From T3SED10-260 sp035363255 (GTDB lineage: Bacteria; Caldisericota; Caldisericia; UBA6126), in contig DAOSES010000002.1 in the NCBI GenBank assembly GCA_035363255.1, forward strand, positions 62,001 to 126,000: a DNA stretch of 64,000 nucleotides, written 5' to 3'. A model generated the notes under the pieces. It did no database searches. It was not told the DNA's origin and worked only from the letters and a program-made list of their open reading frames with translations. Positions 51,499-61,046 of the stretch are shown here, piece by piece (positions within the stretch are counted from its first letter, which is position 1; each line of letters opens with the position of its first letter). The position numbers and the translations under genes are program-made.

Positions 51499-52425
51499 AT
51501 GGGAACTGAAAAAGTGATACAGACCCTGGCTTTGCATAAGCACTATAAAACAACCCATGCCTTGAACGATTTGAGCATCAATGTTGAAAGAGGAGATATA
51601 TATGGTTTTTTGGGGCCGAATGGTTCGGGTAAAACTACTGCAATCAAACTGATTCTTGGTTTGATCAGACCCTCTTCTGGGGAAGTTTTGCTCCAGGGGG
51701 AAAATGTTTTTAACAATCCACACCAAGCTCTTCGAAAGATTGGATCTTTGGTGGAGACTCCCAAGTTTTATTCTTACTTGAGTGCTTATGAAAATATGAT
51801 GCTATCTGCTAGACTTCTTGAGAATTGCACTTCTAAAGAGATAATGAACAGCTTGGAACTGGTGGAATTGGCTAAACATTCACGACAAAGAGTCTCCACA
51901 TTTTCACTTGGAATGAAGCAACGTCTTGGTATTGCTCTGGCAATATTAAATGATCCTGAAGTGTTGATCCTGGATGAACCCACCATAGCCCTTGACCCTC
52001 AGGGTATGAAAGAAATCAGGGATCTTTTAATACGCCTTCGCCAGGAACAGGGAATCACGATTTTTGTTTCCACGCACATTTTGAATGAGGTGGAGCAAAT
52101 TTGCAATCGGGTGGGGATTTTGAAAAAAGGCCTCATGATTTATGAGGGCAGGGTTTCGGACACCCTGAACCCAAATGAAGAAATAGTAGAGCTTTATGGA
52201 TCTGATTTAGATAAGCTGAACTCACTTCTTTCCCCTTTAGACTATGTGAAACGGATTGAGTCAGCCTCTCATTTTATCACCATAAGCCTGGAACGGGGAC
52301 GTAGCTCAGAGTTGAATCGCTACCTCCATCAAGGAGGGATCGACTTGGAATATCTTGTACCCAAAAACCCATCTCTTGAAGATTTCTTTATCGAGATTAC
52401 CAAAGGAGAGAAGGAAAATGCTTAA
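51499..52425 (+). CDS. ABC transporter ATP-binding protein (BcrA-like)
   Basis: A 308-residue ABC ATPase with Walker A GPNGSGKTT, Q-loop LVETPKFYSYLS, signature FSLGMKQRLGIA, Walker B VLILDEPTIALDP and H-loop VSTHI, plus a C-terminal extension typical of the bacitracin/lantibiotic-resistance and ABC-2 group. It works with the permease encoded 8 nt back-overlapping downstream. Substrate unknown. AGGAGG precedes a TTG at 51496 and an ATG at 51499; I report the ATG. Confidence 0.87.
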   Translation: MGTEKVIQTLALHKHYKTTHALNDLSINVERGDIYGFLGPNGSGKTTAIKLILGLIRPSSGEVLLQGENVFNNPHQALRKIGSLVETPKFYSYLSAYENMMLSARLLENCTSKEIMNSLELVELAKHSRQRVSTFSLGMKQRLGIALAILNDPEVLILDEPTIALDPQGMKEIRDLLIRLRQEQGITIFVSTHILNEVEQICNRVGILKKGLMIYEGRVSDTLNPNEEIVELYGSDLDKLNSLLSPLDYVKRIESASHFITISLERGRSSELNRYLHQGGIDLEYLVPKNPSLEDFFIEITKGEKENA

Positions 52426-53182
52426 TCTACTCTATATTGAGCTTTACAAGATCTTTCATCAACGACGAATTTATGTCTTCTATATCATCATTTTGACCTT
52501 TTCTTTCCTGTTTGTCTATGTCACCAGAAACTTACCATCTGCTGATGGAACGACTATCCCCTTGCTATTACTGCAAACAGTAGTATCTCTTATCATTCCA
52601 ATTTTCACCATTATTTTTCAAACCGATTTGTTTATCAGTGAATTTCGCGATGGCAATATGAAGATGCTTCTCACTCGTCCTATTTCTCGAAAGCAATTGT
52701 TTTTTGCCAAGCTCTCTTGCTTACTCCTTTTGATTGCATCCTTATACCTATTTACCTTTGTTTTATCCTATATTCTTGGTGGCACTATGATAGGTTTTCA
52801 TATGGTACTGGATAATGAGGGTGGTTGGTCAATGTTTTTTAATGATATGTTCCAGACTTTCCTGGTGTATTTGGTTTCTGTTATTCCTATGCTTGCGTTC
52901 GGGCTTTTGCTAGGAATTTTGGCTATGTTTATTAGAAGCAATGGCACTTTTATCACGGTTTCCATTATTGGTATCTTTGCGATGAGTATTGTTGGGGATC
53001 TTTTTAAAAAAGTACAGCCATATATGATTACTAGCTATTTTTCAGCATCCACCAAGTTGATTGGCGAGACCTATCCTCTTCAAAATGAGATTTGGCTTAG
53101 CTGGGCGGTGGTGTTGAGCTATATTCTGTTTTCAACCTGGCTAAGTTATGCCCTTTTCCTGACTAAAGACATCGAAGTATAG
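52418..53182 (+). CDS. ABC-2 family transporter permease
   Basis: A 254-residue membrane protein with six predicted helices and the layout of ABC-2 permeases: N-terminal LLYIELYKIFHQRRIYV, a cytoplasmic DLFISEFRDGNMKMLLTRPISRKQ loop (in part) that contacts the ATPase, and later helices. It overlaps the ATPase gene by 8 nt and starts after AAGGAGAG. A degenerate copy of its 3' end lies at 57785-57838. Confidence 0.87.
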   Translation: MLNLLYIELYKIFHQRRIYVFYIIILTFSFLFVYVTRNLPSADGTTIPLLLLQTVVSLIIPIFTIIFQTDLFISEFRDGNMKMLLTRPISRKQLFFAKLSCLLLLIASLYLFTFVLSYILGGTMIGFHMVLDNEGGWSMFFNDMFQTFLVYLVSVIPMLAFGLLLGILAMFIRSNGTFITVSIIGIFAMSIVGDLFKKVQPYMITSYFSASTKLIGETYPLQNEIWLSWAVVLSYILFSTWLSYALFLTKDIEV

Positions 53183-53278
53183 TATGGCTGGGGCAAATTA
53201 TTCCCAACTCATCAGAATCTTCTGTTCCGTTGGATTCCAATCCACCAGAGCTCCAAAGTTTTCTGTGACAAAGCTGTT

Positions 53279-54526
53279 TCATTTTTCCTGGAGGGCATGT
53301 ATTGCACCGTAAGAGTCTCCAATAAACACCTTGTCTTCATAGGCAGTAATTGTAGTTTGCGCTTCTGTTTTGATATTTACCTTGTATGCTTCTCCAGTAT
53401 CAACATCCAGAGCATATAGACTTCCAACATAAACTTTGTTTTGTGCAATGGTGGGAGTTTCCAAACTGCCATCCAAAGGCATTGACTTCCAGACCATTGA
53501 TCCGGTTTTGGATTGGATAGCAAACACCACTCCAAGATAAGAAGGTCTTGCGGAAACAAACAAAATTCCTTCAGATAGAACTGGGGTGGATTTATCCATA
53601 TTTATATCCTCATCAATTTTCAATATGGAAGAGGGAGTAAATATCCATCTTTCTTTGCCAGTAAATGCATCCAAAGCATAAACAGAATCATCAGCGTCCT
53701 TCCAACTTACGAGATACACATTTTCATCATCTACTGCTGGTGTAGCGGTGATTCTCCAGTCAGGTTTTTTGATTTTCCATCGCTCAATTCCAGTCTCAGC
53801 CTCCAATGCATAAAAGTGACCATCAAAGGTACCAAAGTAGACTAAACCGTTCCCAATTGCAGGAGCATTAACAAGCCCATCTTCGATATTTTTTTCCCAA
53901 AGGATTTCTCCTGTTTTTGCATCAACTGCAACCATAGAATCTTTGATTCTGGATTCAGAAGATCCATATTTCCTTCGATAATCGTTAGGTAGGTATTTAC
54001 AAGCGAATAAGGTAGAATCTGAGAGTGCAGGGGCAGAGTAACTAATCTCACCCTTTGAGGGAATGCTCCACAGTTCTTTCCCGGATTTTACATCATAAGC
54101 ATAGAGGTGGGTTCCACCAAAGAACAAGGTACCATTCCAAATCACACCTCCCCACATCCCTCCTTGCTTCAATTGCTCTTTCCAAAGAGTTTTTCCCGTA
54201 TCTATGTCGAGTCCATATAAAAATGCAAAATTTTCTGCAGGAGAAGTTTTCGTAAAAACTAAAATATTTTGATCAATTAAAGGCTGGGAAATGCTGTTGT
54301 GGATGGAGGTGGACTCGATAAATGCTGACCAAAGCAAGGTATAAAAAGGATTTTCATCCATATAGGGAAAGGTATAAAAGGGATTTTTATCCATGTTAGA
54401 TGGAGTAGAAATATCGGGGGAGGGACTTACAGGTGTGCTGGTTTCTTTTTTTGCGCAATTACTTATACCAAAGATAAGCATCCAAACAAGAAAAAACCTA
54501 ATGATGCTCTTGCCTACTTTTTTCAT
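53279..54526 (-). CDS. PQQ-like beta-propeller lipoprotein 1
   Basis: A 415-residue lipoprotein (lipobox near FGISNC) with about seven propeller blades of the PQQ/BamB-like type. Repeated patterns are YAYDVKSGKELWS, VAVDAKTGEILWE, YALEAETGIERWK and YALDAFTGKERW. PQQ-binding residues are not evident, and such folds often serve as protein-interaction platforms outside the cell. GGAGG precedes the ATG. It is one of several related lipoproteins in the next 10 kb; its 3' flank resembles that of the gene at 56405. Confidence 0.85.
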   Translation of the reverse strand: MKKVGKSIIRFFLVWMLIFGISNCAKKETSTPVSPSPDISTPSNMDKNPFYTFPYMDENPFYTLLWSAFIESTSIHNSISQPLIDQNILVFTKTSPAENFAFLYGLDIDTGKTLWKEQLKQGGMWGGVIWNGTLFFGGTHLYAYDVKSGKELWSIPSKGEISYSAPALSDSTLFACKYLPNDYRRKYGSSESRIKDSMVAVDAKTGEILWEKNIEDGLVNAPAIGNGLVYFGTFDGHFYALEAETGIERWKIKKPDWRITATPAVDDENVYLVSWKDADDSVYALDAFTGKERWIFTPSSILKIDEDINMDKSTPVLSEGILFVSARPSYLGVVFAIQSKTGSMVWKSMPLDGSLETPTIAQNKVYVGSLYALDVDTGEAYKVNIKTEAQTTITAYEDKVFIGDSYGAIHALQEK

Positions 54527-54529
54527 GGT

Positions 54530-56326
54530 TTACGACCTCCTGGAAAACGATGATTTAGCAAAAAGGATCAAGGCGCTTATTAGCAAGAATAAACCAAAGA
54601 TACCAATGACCCAGACAATGGTTGTGCTCGAAACTCGTTCCTTTTTTGTTGCTTCATTTCCTTGCTTTGGAGTATCTAAAACAACTTCATTGTCAGTATT
54701 AGTAGTAATTTCTGTAGTTCCCTGTGTTTCTATTTCAAGTTCACTGCTTTTTTGGGTGTTTACTTTCATTACATAGGCATGTTCACCCAATGAACTGCCA
54801 GGCTTGATCAAGCCAGAGATATAAACACTTTCATGATTGTCCACTGCCAAACGAGGATAATTGGGGTATTCATTGCTGCTTTTAAAATGTCCTGCATAGA
54901 GAATAGTTTCCAAAGTAGGGTCAAGTTTGACAATAAATCCAATTTGAGTTGTTGGGTAATAAGAATCGGTAACTTTCAGGTCATCGCTTTCCCAGCCAAG
55001 ATAAGACACTTGATAGGTATGACCAAGAATATACACTTGTCCTTTGGAATCCAGTGTTACCTGATTAATAGAAAGCGATCCTCCTCCCAAATAAGTGGCC
55101 GCCAGTACTTTCCTTTGAGAATCATCGAGGATAACAGTATAGATATCGTTTCTTCCATGGTGTTCGTGCAAAAAACCAGTAGTTTCCTCGGTAATTCTGA
55201 AATCTGCCAGAATATCCTGTCCCGAAACTCCACAGATCAGGAGATGGTCGTTCACGGTGTTGATAAAGGTTTCATAGGGAAGTAAAGCGGAAAAGATCAC
55301 TTTGCTTCCCGTGGGATCTAATAGGAGATAATTGGTATGTTCTTCCTTTTCATAGTCATGCTCCCATATCTGCTGATAAGCAATGCTTACTCCTTCAGAG
55401 CTGCTATCGGGGGTATTTAACTTTCCCAAAGACCCAGTTACATGAGCCCTGCCCAGGGAATCTACTTTCAGGCCATTGGTCCAGTTGTATCCCTTCCCTC
55501 CCAGGTAGGTGGAATACAGGACTTTCATGCCCGTAGGATCAAATTTCATGACAAAAGCATCAAATGCTGGCTCTCCGACGATATCATATAATTCCCCATT
55601 GAAAGTAGAGTCATAGCCAGGGATAGATCCTCCAATAGGAAAAGCATCCTTCTCGGTGCTTAGAGTTTTTCCAGAAAGATAGATATTGCCTTCAGCATCC
55701 AGAGCTAACCCTTCAATGTCTTCACTTGAGCCTCCTCCAATATAGGAGCTATACAGCACTTTTGTGCCCGAAGGATCCAATATCATCAGGAAACCATCGA
55801 TCATCCCAGGGGAAGTGCGTTGCAATCCTGGAATGTCTCCTCCTATGGGAAAACCATCTTCAGGACGACTATGAGTGTGACCAGCAAGATACACCATCCC
55901 TGAATCATTCACATGGATAGATGCAATTTCATCGAAATCCGACCCTCCAATAAAGGTAGAAAAGAGGAGCTTGGTACCACTGGGATCCAACTTCATGACA
56001 AAGCCATCCGAAGATCCACCATTATATTCCTTCGAAAACCCTGGAATGGCTCCTCCTATGGGAAAGAAACTGATACGAGGAGTATCAGGAATCGATCCTG
56101 CTAGGTATACGCATCCTTCGGTATCTGTTGCAGCAGTATGAATCCTGATTTCGGATAAGTTTTTGGCGAAGGGATAGAAATATTCCACAGAGCTGGGTGT
56201 TTTTGCTTTCGCTTGATCAGCTATACCGAAGCTTGGGGTCGGGATCAGAGAAAACAAAACAATCAGGATAGAGCAAAGCTTAAGCCATACTGAATCTTTA
56301 AGGTTACTCACAAACTTCAATGGCAA
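54530..56326 (-). CDS. SBBP-repeat protein with C-terminal membrane anchor
   Basis: A roughly 598-residue exported protein with a signal peptide (LCSILIVLFSLIPTPSFG) and SBBP-type propeller blades, such as KLLFSTFIGGSDFDEIAS, KVLYSSYIGGGSSEDIEG and KVLYSTYLGGKG. A linker and a C-terminal membrane helix (VIGIFGLFLLISALILF) with a basic stop-transfer tail follow. The start is uncertain: a TTG at 56326 has GGAAGG five bases upstream, a GTG at 56329 is possible, and the longest frame begins at a TTG at 56359 without a ribosome-binding site. Confidence 0.82.
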   Translation of the reverse strand: MPLKFVSNLKDSVWLKLCSILIVLFSLIPTPSFGIADQAKAKTPSSVEYFYPFAKNLSEIRIHTAATDTEGCVYLAGSIPDTPRISFFPIGGAIPGFSKEYNGGSSDGFVMKLDPSGTKLLFSTFIGGSDFDEIASIHVNDSGMVYLAGHTHSRPEDGFPIGGDIPGLQRTSPGMIDGFLMILDPSGTKVLYSSYIGGGSSEDIEGLALDAEGNIYLSGKTLSTEKDAFPIGGSIPGYDSTFNGELYDIVGEPAFDAFVMKFDPTGMKVLYSTYLGGKGYNWTNGLKVDSLGRAHVTGSLGKLNTPDSSSEGVSIAYQQIWEHDYEKEEHTNYLLLDPTGSKVIFSALLPYETFINTVNDHLLICGVSGQDILADFRITEETTGFLHEHHGRNDIYTVILDDSQRKVLAATYLGGGSLSINQVTLDSKGQVYILGHTYQVSYLGWESDDLKVTDSYYPTTQIGFIVKLDPTLETILYAGHFKSSNEYPNYPRLAVDNHESVYISGLIKPGSSLGEHAYVMKVNTQKSSELEIETQGTTEITTNTDNEVVLDTPKQGNEATKKERVSSTTIVWVIGIFGLFLLISALILFAKSSFSRRS

Positions 56327-56404
56327 CACATCCTTCCTTCCGTTCTCCTCTAATCCCAATTCACCAGAATCTTTTGCTCAAAGCTATTCAGTGACAAAGC
56401 TGCT

Positions 56405-57583
56405 TCATTTTTCCTGGATGGCATACAATGTGCCATACTCATCTCCGAATATAATGATATCTTTTTCCACTAAAATAGGTGTTGCTGGAGAAAAAATATC
56501 TTGATGAAAGACTTTTATAGTGCTTCCTGTTTTAGGATCCAGGACATATAAGGCATCGCCTCCAATGTACACCTGATCATTAGCAATGGTGAAAGGAGTT
56601 TTCCCCCAGGAAGGATAATTCCATACTTCTTTCCCTGTTTGGGTGTCAATCGCATACAGAGAACCTCCAGCAACATAGAGCATACCCTGGTAAACAAGAG
56701 GGGGAATGTTAACTGTATTATTGCCAACGGTGGAGAAATTCCATTGCTCTTTCCCTGTAAAAGCATCCAGAGCATAAACCTTGCTTATATATTCAGGGGT
56801 AACTGCCGTGGTTTGAAAGTATACTTTATTTTCATCAACAACCGGTGGGGAATCTATCCAATAGGGGAGTTGAGTTTTCCATTTTTCCTTTCCCGTCATC
56901 TCATCCAGGGCATAAAACCATCCATTGGAGGAGCCAAAATATACTAAACCGTTTCCTATGGCTGGGGGTCCAATTATTGATGATGATGCTTGGTATTTCC
57001 ACTTGCTTTTTCCGGTCTCAAGCTCCAAAGCATGGAGAAAATCCTGTCCTGTGCTTTGGATTTGACCTCCTTGCGCCAGGTACAAGGTTTCACCCACGAT
57101 CAAAGGGTGATCCCAGGAGTCACATGCCCCGCCTGAGGGAATGCTCCAAAGTAAGGTTCCATCCTCCGCATTAACTGCATAAAAATCCCAGCCTCCTACA
57201 CACACGACTTTTTCGTTTGCAGCAATCGAATAGCCACTTCCACCACTAGTTTTAAAATGCCAGATTTCTTGTCCTGTCTTAAGATCCAGGGCATAGAGTC
57301 CAGCCATAGATGCATGAACATACACTTTGTTTAGATCTTTGTTCGGCTGATTCAGAGGATCTAAAACTGAAATAGGAGAACCATCTCTGTTTTTAAAGAA
57401 AATCCATAGTTTTCGAAAGGACAGGTTAGAGGAAGGTGTTTCTTCGGGTATTTGGTGATTAGTGGTCTCAAGTTCTTCTAAAGGAGGATTTTTTTGAACG
57501 GGAGTCATGCTACAACTGATCATGCAAACCATCATAATGCCTAAAAAGCACATTTGAACAGCCTTTGCTAATAGCTTAATCAT
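56405..57583 (-). CDS. PQQ-like beta-propeller lipoprotein 2
   Basis: A 392-residue lipoprotein with lipobox CMISC and a PQQ/BamB-like propeller: YALDLKTGQEIWHF, YAVNAEDGTLLWS, HALELETGKSKWKY, YALDEMTGKEKWK, YALDAFTGKEQWNF, YAIDTQTGKEVWNY. Closely related to the gene at 53279, and the stop regions share sequence (GTGACAAAGCTG...TTCATTTTTCCTGGA). A Gly/Trp pattern dominates and no enzyme motif is seen. GGGTGG precedes the ATG. The upstream region carries a 50-bp repeat shared with the gene at 61002. Confidence 0.85.
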   Translation of the reverse strand: MIKLLAKAVQMCFLGIMMVCMISCSMTPVQKNPPLEELETTNHQIPEETPSSNLSFRKLWIFFKNRDGSPISVLDPLNQPNKDLNKVYVHASMAGLYALDLKTGQEIWHFKTSGGSGYSIAANEKVVCVGGWDFYAVNAEDGTLLWSIPSGGACDSWDHPLIVGETLYLAQGGQIQSTGQDFLHALELETGKSKWKYQASSSIIGPPAIGNGLVYFGSSNGWFYALDEMTGKEKWKTQLPYWIDSPPVVDENKVYFQTTAVTPEYISKVYALDAFTGKEQWNFSTVGNNTVNIPPLVYQGMLYVAGGSLYAIDTQTGKEVWNYPSWGKTPFTIANDQVYIGGDALYVLDPKTGSTIKVFHQDIFSPATPILVEKDIIIFGDEYGTLYAIQEK

Positions 57584-57640
57584 ATCTTGTCCACCCGTTT
57601 TTTTTTAACATCTAAAAAAAGATTAACAAAACAAAGATTC

Positions 57641-57690
57641 AGCACGGTAAAGCCTTTTGATCTATTGATCGACAACACAAACTCACCCGT
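57641..57690. repeat. 50-bp upstream repeat shared by two propeller genes, copy 1
   Basis: Begins AGCACGGTAAAGCCTTTTGA and matches 61047-61096 at about 41 of 50 positions by eye. Each copy lies about 45-60 nt upstream of a minus-strand propeller-lipoprotein start, so it may carry a shared promoter or operator, or simply reflect gene duplication. Confidence 0.7.
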
Positions 57691-57784
57691 ATGAATTAGT
57701 ACAGCTCAGATTGGATTGTAACAATTTATAGTGTAGTGTAAAGATGTTTAAGATTTAAAATATTCAAGAGCTAGTTTTTCTCGT

Positions 57785-57838
57785 TATGCTCTTTTCCTAA
57801 CTAAAGACATCGTAGTATAAGTATGGCTGTAAATTATG
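57785..57838 (+). pseudogene. Remnant of an ABC-2 permease 3' end
   Basis: About 54 bp matching 53147-53200 at roughly nine positions in ten, including the last dozen codons of the permease, its stop region and following bases. The rest of the gene is missing. It lies in the 329-nt space 57584-57912, which otherwise holds the 50-bp repeat and a terminator and no coding frame. Confidence 0.65.
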
Positions 57839-57860
57839 ATTTGCAGAAATACTAATCAAT

Positions 57861-57899
57861 AAAAAAAGCCTCTGCTTCTCAATATAAGAAGCAGAGGCT
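57861..57899 (-). terminator. Rho-independent terminator after the chagasin-like gene
   Basis: A perfect 13-bp stem, AGCCTCTGCTTCT and AGAAGCAGAGGCT, with a 7-nt loop, followed on the minus strand by a T-run. It lies 14 nt beyond the stop at 57913. Confidence 0.88.
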
Positions 57900-57912
57900 G
57901 GCATTTAAAGAT

Positions 57913-58326
57913 CTAAGGTAATATAGTCACTTGATAGTTCATAGTTTTTAATGGCTCAACATTTTCTTCCCAAGGCCTTTTATAGACCAAAGTGGCGTTG
58001 GCTTGTCCAGCTTTAATAGCTTTGAAAATCCAAATATTGTTTTCAGGAGATCCAACGATGTCCTTGCTTTCATCTCTCAAAGTTTTCTGTTCAACAAACT
58101 CCATCATCAGAGGATCAAATTCAGACGAAAAACTCCAAAGATAACCAGTGGTGGCATTACCTTCAAGAACGATTTCCAAGTTTTGACCCAACTGAATTTC
58201 AACTACTTTAGTTTCAACAGTGACTTCTTCTTTAGGCATATCATCCTCAAGAGCTTTTGGCTTCATACATGCGCTTGCAGTGCCTACTAAAGCTATCAGC
58301 AAAACCATCACAAAATACTTTTTCAT
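57913..58326 (-). CDS. Chagasin (I42) family cysteine-protease inhibitor lipoprotein
   Basis: A 137-residue lipoprotein with lipobox TASAC and an inhibitor domain of the I42 chagasin family. The three inhibitory loops are recognisable: NATTGYLW, the DIVGSPENNIW region and YKRPWEE. Chagasins block papain-family cysteine proteases by loop insertion into the active site. Anchored outside, it could guard surface proteins from foreign or self proteases; the window also encodes a secreted C25 cysteine protease, a different fold. AGGAGG precedes the ATG. Confidence 0.87.
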   Translation of the reverse strand: MKKYFVMVLLIALVGTASACMKPKALEDDMPKEEVTVETKVVEIQLGQNLEIVLEGNATTGYLWSFSSEFDPLMMEFVEQKTLRDESKDIVGSPENNIWIFKAIKAGQANATLVYKRPWEENVEPLKTMNYQVTILP

Positions 58327-58424
58327 ATATTTCCTCCAAAATTAACAAGATGTTCTATTTGTATATATTTATGTCACTTATTTTGTTAGCGTCAAGCTTA
58401 AAACAATGCTAAATAGGAAATCTT

Positions 58425-58458
58425 ATGTCGCAAGTGCAAGGTCCCTGAGCGATACATA
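58425..58458. repeat. Intergenic repeat family member (GCAAGGTCCC type), copy 1
   Basis: Matches 61161-61194 at about 27 of 34 positions; a shorter third relative (AAGGTCCC-AGCGACA) lies at 63138-63152. All are in spacers of the propeller array. Confidence 0.6.
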
Positions 58459-58459
58459 C

Positions 58460-58497
58460 AAAAAGAGAGTATTAAGATATCTCAATACTCTCTTTTT
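58460..58497. terminator. Bidirectional hairpin terminator
   Basis: A perfect 14-bp inverted repeat, AAAAAGAGAGTATT and AATACTCTCTTTTT, with a 10-nt loop; both arms supply A/T tracts. It lies about 80 nt beyond the stop of the minus-strand gene at 58578. Confidence 0.8.
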
Positions 58498-58577
58498 GGA
58501 AGATTTTTTGGATTAGCTTTTCATTCTCTGCGTTCAGTTTAAACCCAGCTTACCACGATTTTCAATCCATCATAGCT

Positions 58578-59732
58578 TCAGGTGTGGTCTAAATCGAGAT
58601 TTTCTACCTCTCCACCCATCAGAGGGACACGATGAAACTCGACTTCTCGAGCTGATCGCCCACCTATAAAATATAAGTATCCCCCAGCAATGCATAGAAA
58701 ACCGCCCTGTTGATGATAAAGAATACGTTCTTCAATTTTTTCTATTCGGTATAAGTTGTAATGTAATGCATCTGATGGTTTTTTAATAAACTGGGTTTCT
58801 TTACTATCTATGCGATATCCATAGATAGTAGGTCCATCTTCGTTACCAAAAACAGTATAGTAGATCCATTCCCCCTGTATATTATAAAAGTAAGCTTTCC
58901 GATGATTGATGACAGCTTCAATTTGTTCGCCGTCCAAACTGATGCGATACAATATGCCATCGTTTCGATTGATGCAGTATATCCAATGATCAGAGTATAT
59001 TATGCTTCTTGCACTCAAGCTCATTGCATATCCAAAGAATGCTTTTTTTTCACTACCATCCAGTCTCATTTTCCAGATAGTATGACCTTTCGCGACATTG
59101 GCGTAATAAATCCAGTCATCAACCACGATCATATCCATAGCATATTCGTCAGTGAGTTGTTCTTGATTGCTTCCATCCGTTTTCATACGATAAATGAAAT
59201 GATCAGGACCTGGAGTTCCAGATGGATCAGCAGTATAGTAGACCCAATCCTTGATTACATTTAAGTTATGGGAAAACAGACGATTGAGCTGTTGTATGTT
59301 AGTGCCATCATGATTCATGCGATAGATATAATAAGTGCTACCTCGATACCCCCCTGAGCGATCAATAAAAAAAATCCCCTGCTCGGTAACATTGATACAA
59401 CTCCCCTTCATGTTACTGATAATGGTTTTCTCGCTTCCATCGGGTCGCATTTTAAAGATTTTTCCAAAATTAACATACACCCACCCATCATAATAAGCCA
59501 CCGATGAACTGTTACTGATATTTCCAGTTGAGTTACCTATATGAGTTTCTATGATTTCTTCTCCGATATTAATGGTTAAATCGTTTGGTGTAGCAAGCTC
59601 AATCGAATTAATGGTCTGTGCAGGAGTATCTTGGTCTTGGTCACTTTTCTGAGAACCAGGAGCTTGACATGCAGAAAGCAATAAAGACAAGCATATTATC
59701 CAAGCTATCGATTGGTTTTTTATACAAATCAT
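58578..59732 (-). CDS. DUF5050-type beta-propeller lipoprotein
   Basis: A 384-residue lipoprotein (lipobox LLSAC near residue 22). The propeller differs from its PQQ-like neighbours: blades follow the DUF5050 pattern of WIYY/WVYF strands and RMxxDGSxxxxL turns (YRMNHDGTNIQQL, YRMKTDGSNQEQL, WKMRLDGSEKKAF, YRISLDGEQIEAV). The domain is widespread in Bacillota surface proteins, often with ligand-binding modules; its role is unknown. I choose the ATG at 59732, just after AAGGAGGAAAAGA. Confidence 0.83.
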   Translation of the reverse strand: MICIKNQSIAWIICLSLLLSACQAPGSQKSDQDQDTPAQTINSIELATPNDLTINIGEEIIETHIGNSTGNISNSSSVAYYDGWVYVNFGKIFKMRPDGSEKTIISNMKGSCINVTEQGIFFIDRSGGYRGSTYYIYRMNHDGTNIQQLNRLFSHNLNVIKDWVYYTADPSGTPGPDHFIYRMKTDGSNQEQLTDEYAMDMIVVDDWIYYANVAKGHTIWKMRLDGSEKKAFFGYAMSLSARSIIYSDHWIYCINRNDGILYRISLDGEQIEAVINHRKAYFYNIQGEWIYYTVFGNEDGPTIYGYRIDSKETQFIKKPSDALHYNLYRIEKIEERILYHQQGGFLCIAGGYLYFIGGRSAREVEFHRVPLMGGEVENLDLDHT

Positions 59733-59811
59733 TCTTTTCCTCCTTGCTCTAAACTCTTCCCCATACACTCGATGAAAGTTAACTCCATATAAAGTGATAA
59801 GCTTCTTTCAT

Positions 59812-61002
59812 TTACTCATTATATTTCTCTTGAATAGCAATATCCAAAGCATAGATAACCCCTGCCCTATCTGCAAAATAGAGACGATTGTTATCAATGA
59901 ATGGGGTTGATTGAATACCCTTTGACGATGCATAATAGGTCCATTTTATTGTACCATCTTGTTTGTCGAGTGCATAAAGTACTCCTGAGCTACTGCATAA
60001 AAAAATCGTATCCTGGGATACCACTGGCGGTGCTGTGAAGTTTTCATAGAAGCTGTCTTCTTTGTCAGCTTTCCAAATTTCTTTTCCCGATGAAGCTTCC
60101 AAAGCATAGAGCATTCCATATTCAGTGATGACATATAGGGTCTTTTCCTCCAACACGGGGGGAGCTACAATCCTCTCATCAGTTGAGAAAGTCCAGAGGA
60201 TTTTCTTATTAATGGGATCGAAGGCAGAAAGGGAAGGATTGTATGTAGCAAGAAACATCATATCTTCTGTTATTGTCGGACCAAACTTCACATGATTAAC
60301 AAAATCGAAAAGCTTCATATGTTGAATTAGTTTGCCAGTCTCAGGATTAAGCATAGATAGAAAACCGCAATATAGCTTATCATCAAAAATCTGAGGGTCA
60401 CCAGTTGCTCCTGAGTATTTCCATACTTCCTGACCTGTTTTGGCATTTACTGCCAACATAAACGCCGTTTCTTTGGGTTCCACGTACCTTCGGTAGTCAA
60501 ATCTGCCAATATATACCTTCCCCTTATGATACAAGGGAGTTGAGTTCTTTTGACTATAGGTCTTGTATTGCCACAACTCTATTCCAGTTTCTTTGTCAAT
60601 CGCATACAGATGTTCCCCGTTGGTTCCAAAAAAGATCGCATGCTCTCCCACCACAGGAGTGGAAGGAATTCCAAATGTGATGTTTCGGTAGATCCACTTG
60701 ATTGATCCATCTATGGCGTTTAAGGCATAAAGATACCCAGCACTGTTGGTAAAATATACTATTCCTTTATCAAATGCGGGTGAAGTAGAAATCAGACTGC
60801 CTGTGTCCAAGCTCCAGATTAAACGTGGATTGACCTTCTGGTCTTTTTCTGCATCTAAGGAAGGAGAATTATTACTTTGAGCTTTACGATCAGCGCAAGA
60901 AAAAAATCCGAACAATATAATTAGAATAAGTCCCAAACCCAAAATGCACTTGATATTTTTACTTCCCTGGAAACTCAAGTGAGTTTTACGATTGATGTTC
61001 AT
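59812..61002 (-). CDS. PQQ-like beta-propeller lipoprotein 3
   Basis: A 396-residue lipoprotein (lipobox FGFFSC) with BamB-like blades: YALNAIDGSIKWIY, YAIDKETGIELWQY, LAVNAKTGQEVWKY, YALEASSGKEIWKA, YALDKQDGTIKWTY. The start is the ATG at 61002 after AAAGGAAG; the longer frame to 61092 runs into the upstream 50-bp repeat and lacks a signal sequence at its N-terminus. It is paralogous to the genes at 53279 and 56405. Confidence 0.84.
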   Translation of the reverse strand: MNINRKTHLSFQGSKNIKCILGLGLILIILFGFFSCADRKAQSNNSPSLDAEKDQKVNPRLIWSLDTGSLISTSPAFDKGIVYFTNSAGYLYALNAIDGSIKWIYRNITFGIPSTPVVGEHAIFFGTNGEHLYAIDKETGIELWQYKTYSQKNSTPLYHKGKVYIGRFDYRRYVEPKETAFMLAVNAKTGQEVWKYSGATGDPQIFDDKLYCGFLSMLNPETGKLIQHMKLFDFVNHVKFGPTITEDMMFLATYNPSLSAFDPINKKILWTFSTDERIVAPPVLEEKTLYVITEYGMLYALEASSGKEIWKADKEDSFYENFTAPPVVSQDTIFLCSSSGVLYALDKQDGTIKWTYYASSKGIQSTPFIDNNRLYFADRAGVIYALDIAIQEKYNE

Positions 61003-61046
61003 CGTCTTCCTTTCAGAGTCTATCAATTTTCTTGTGCAAAGGATAA

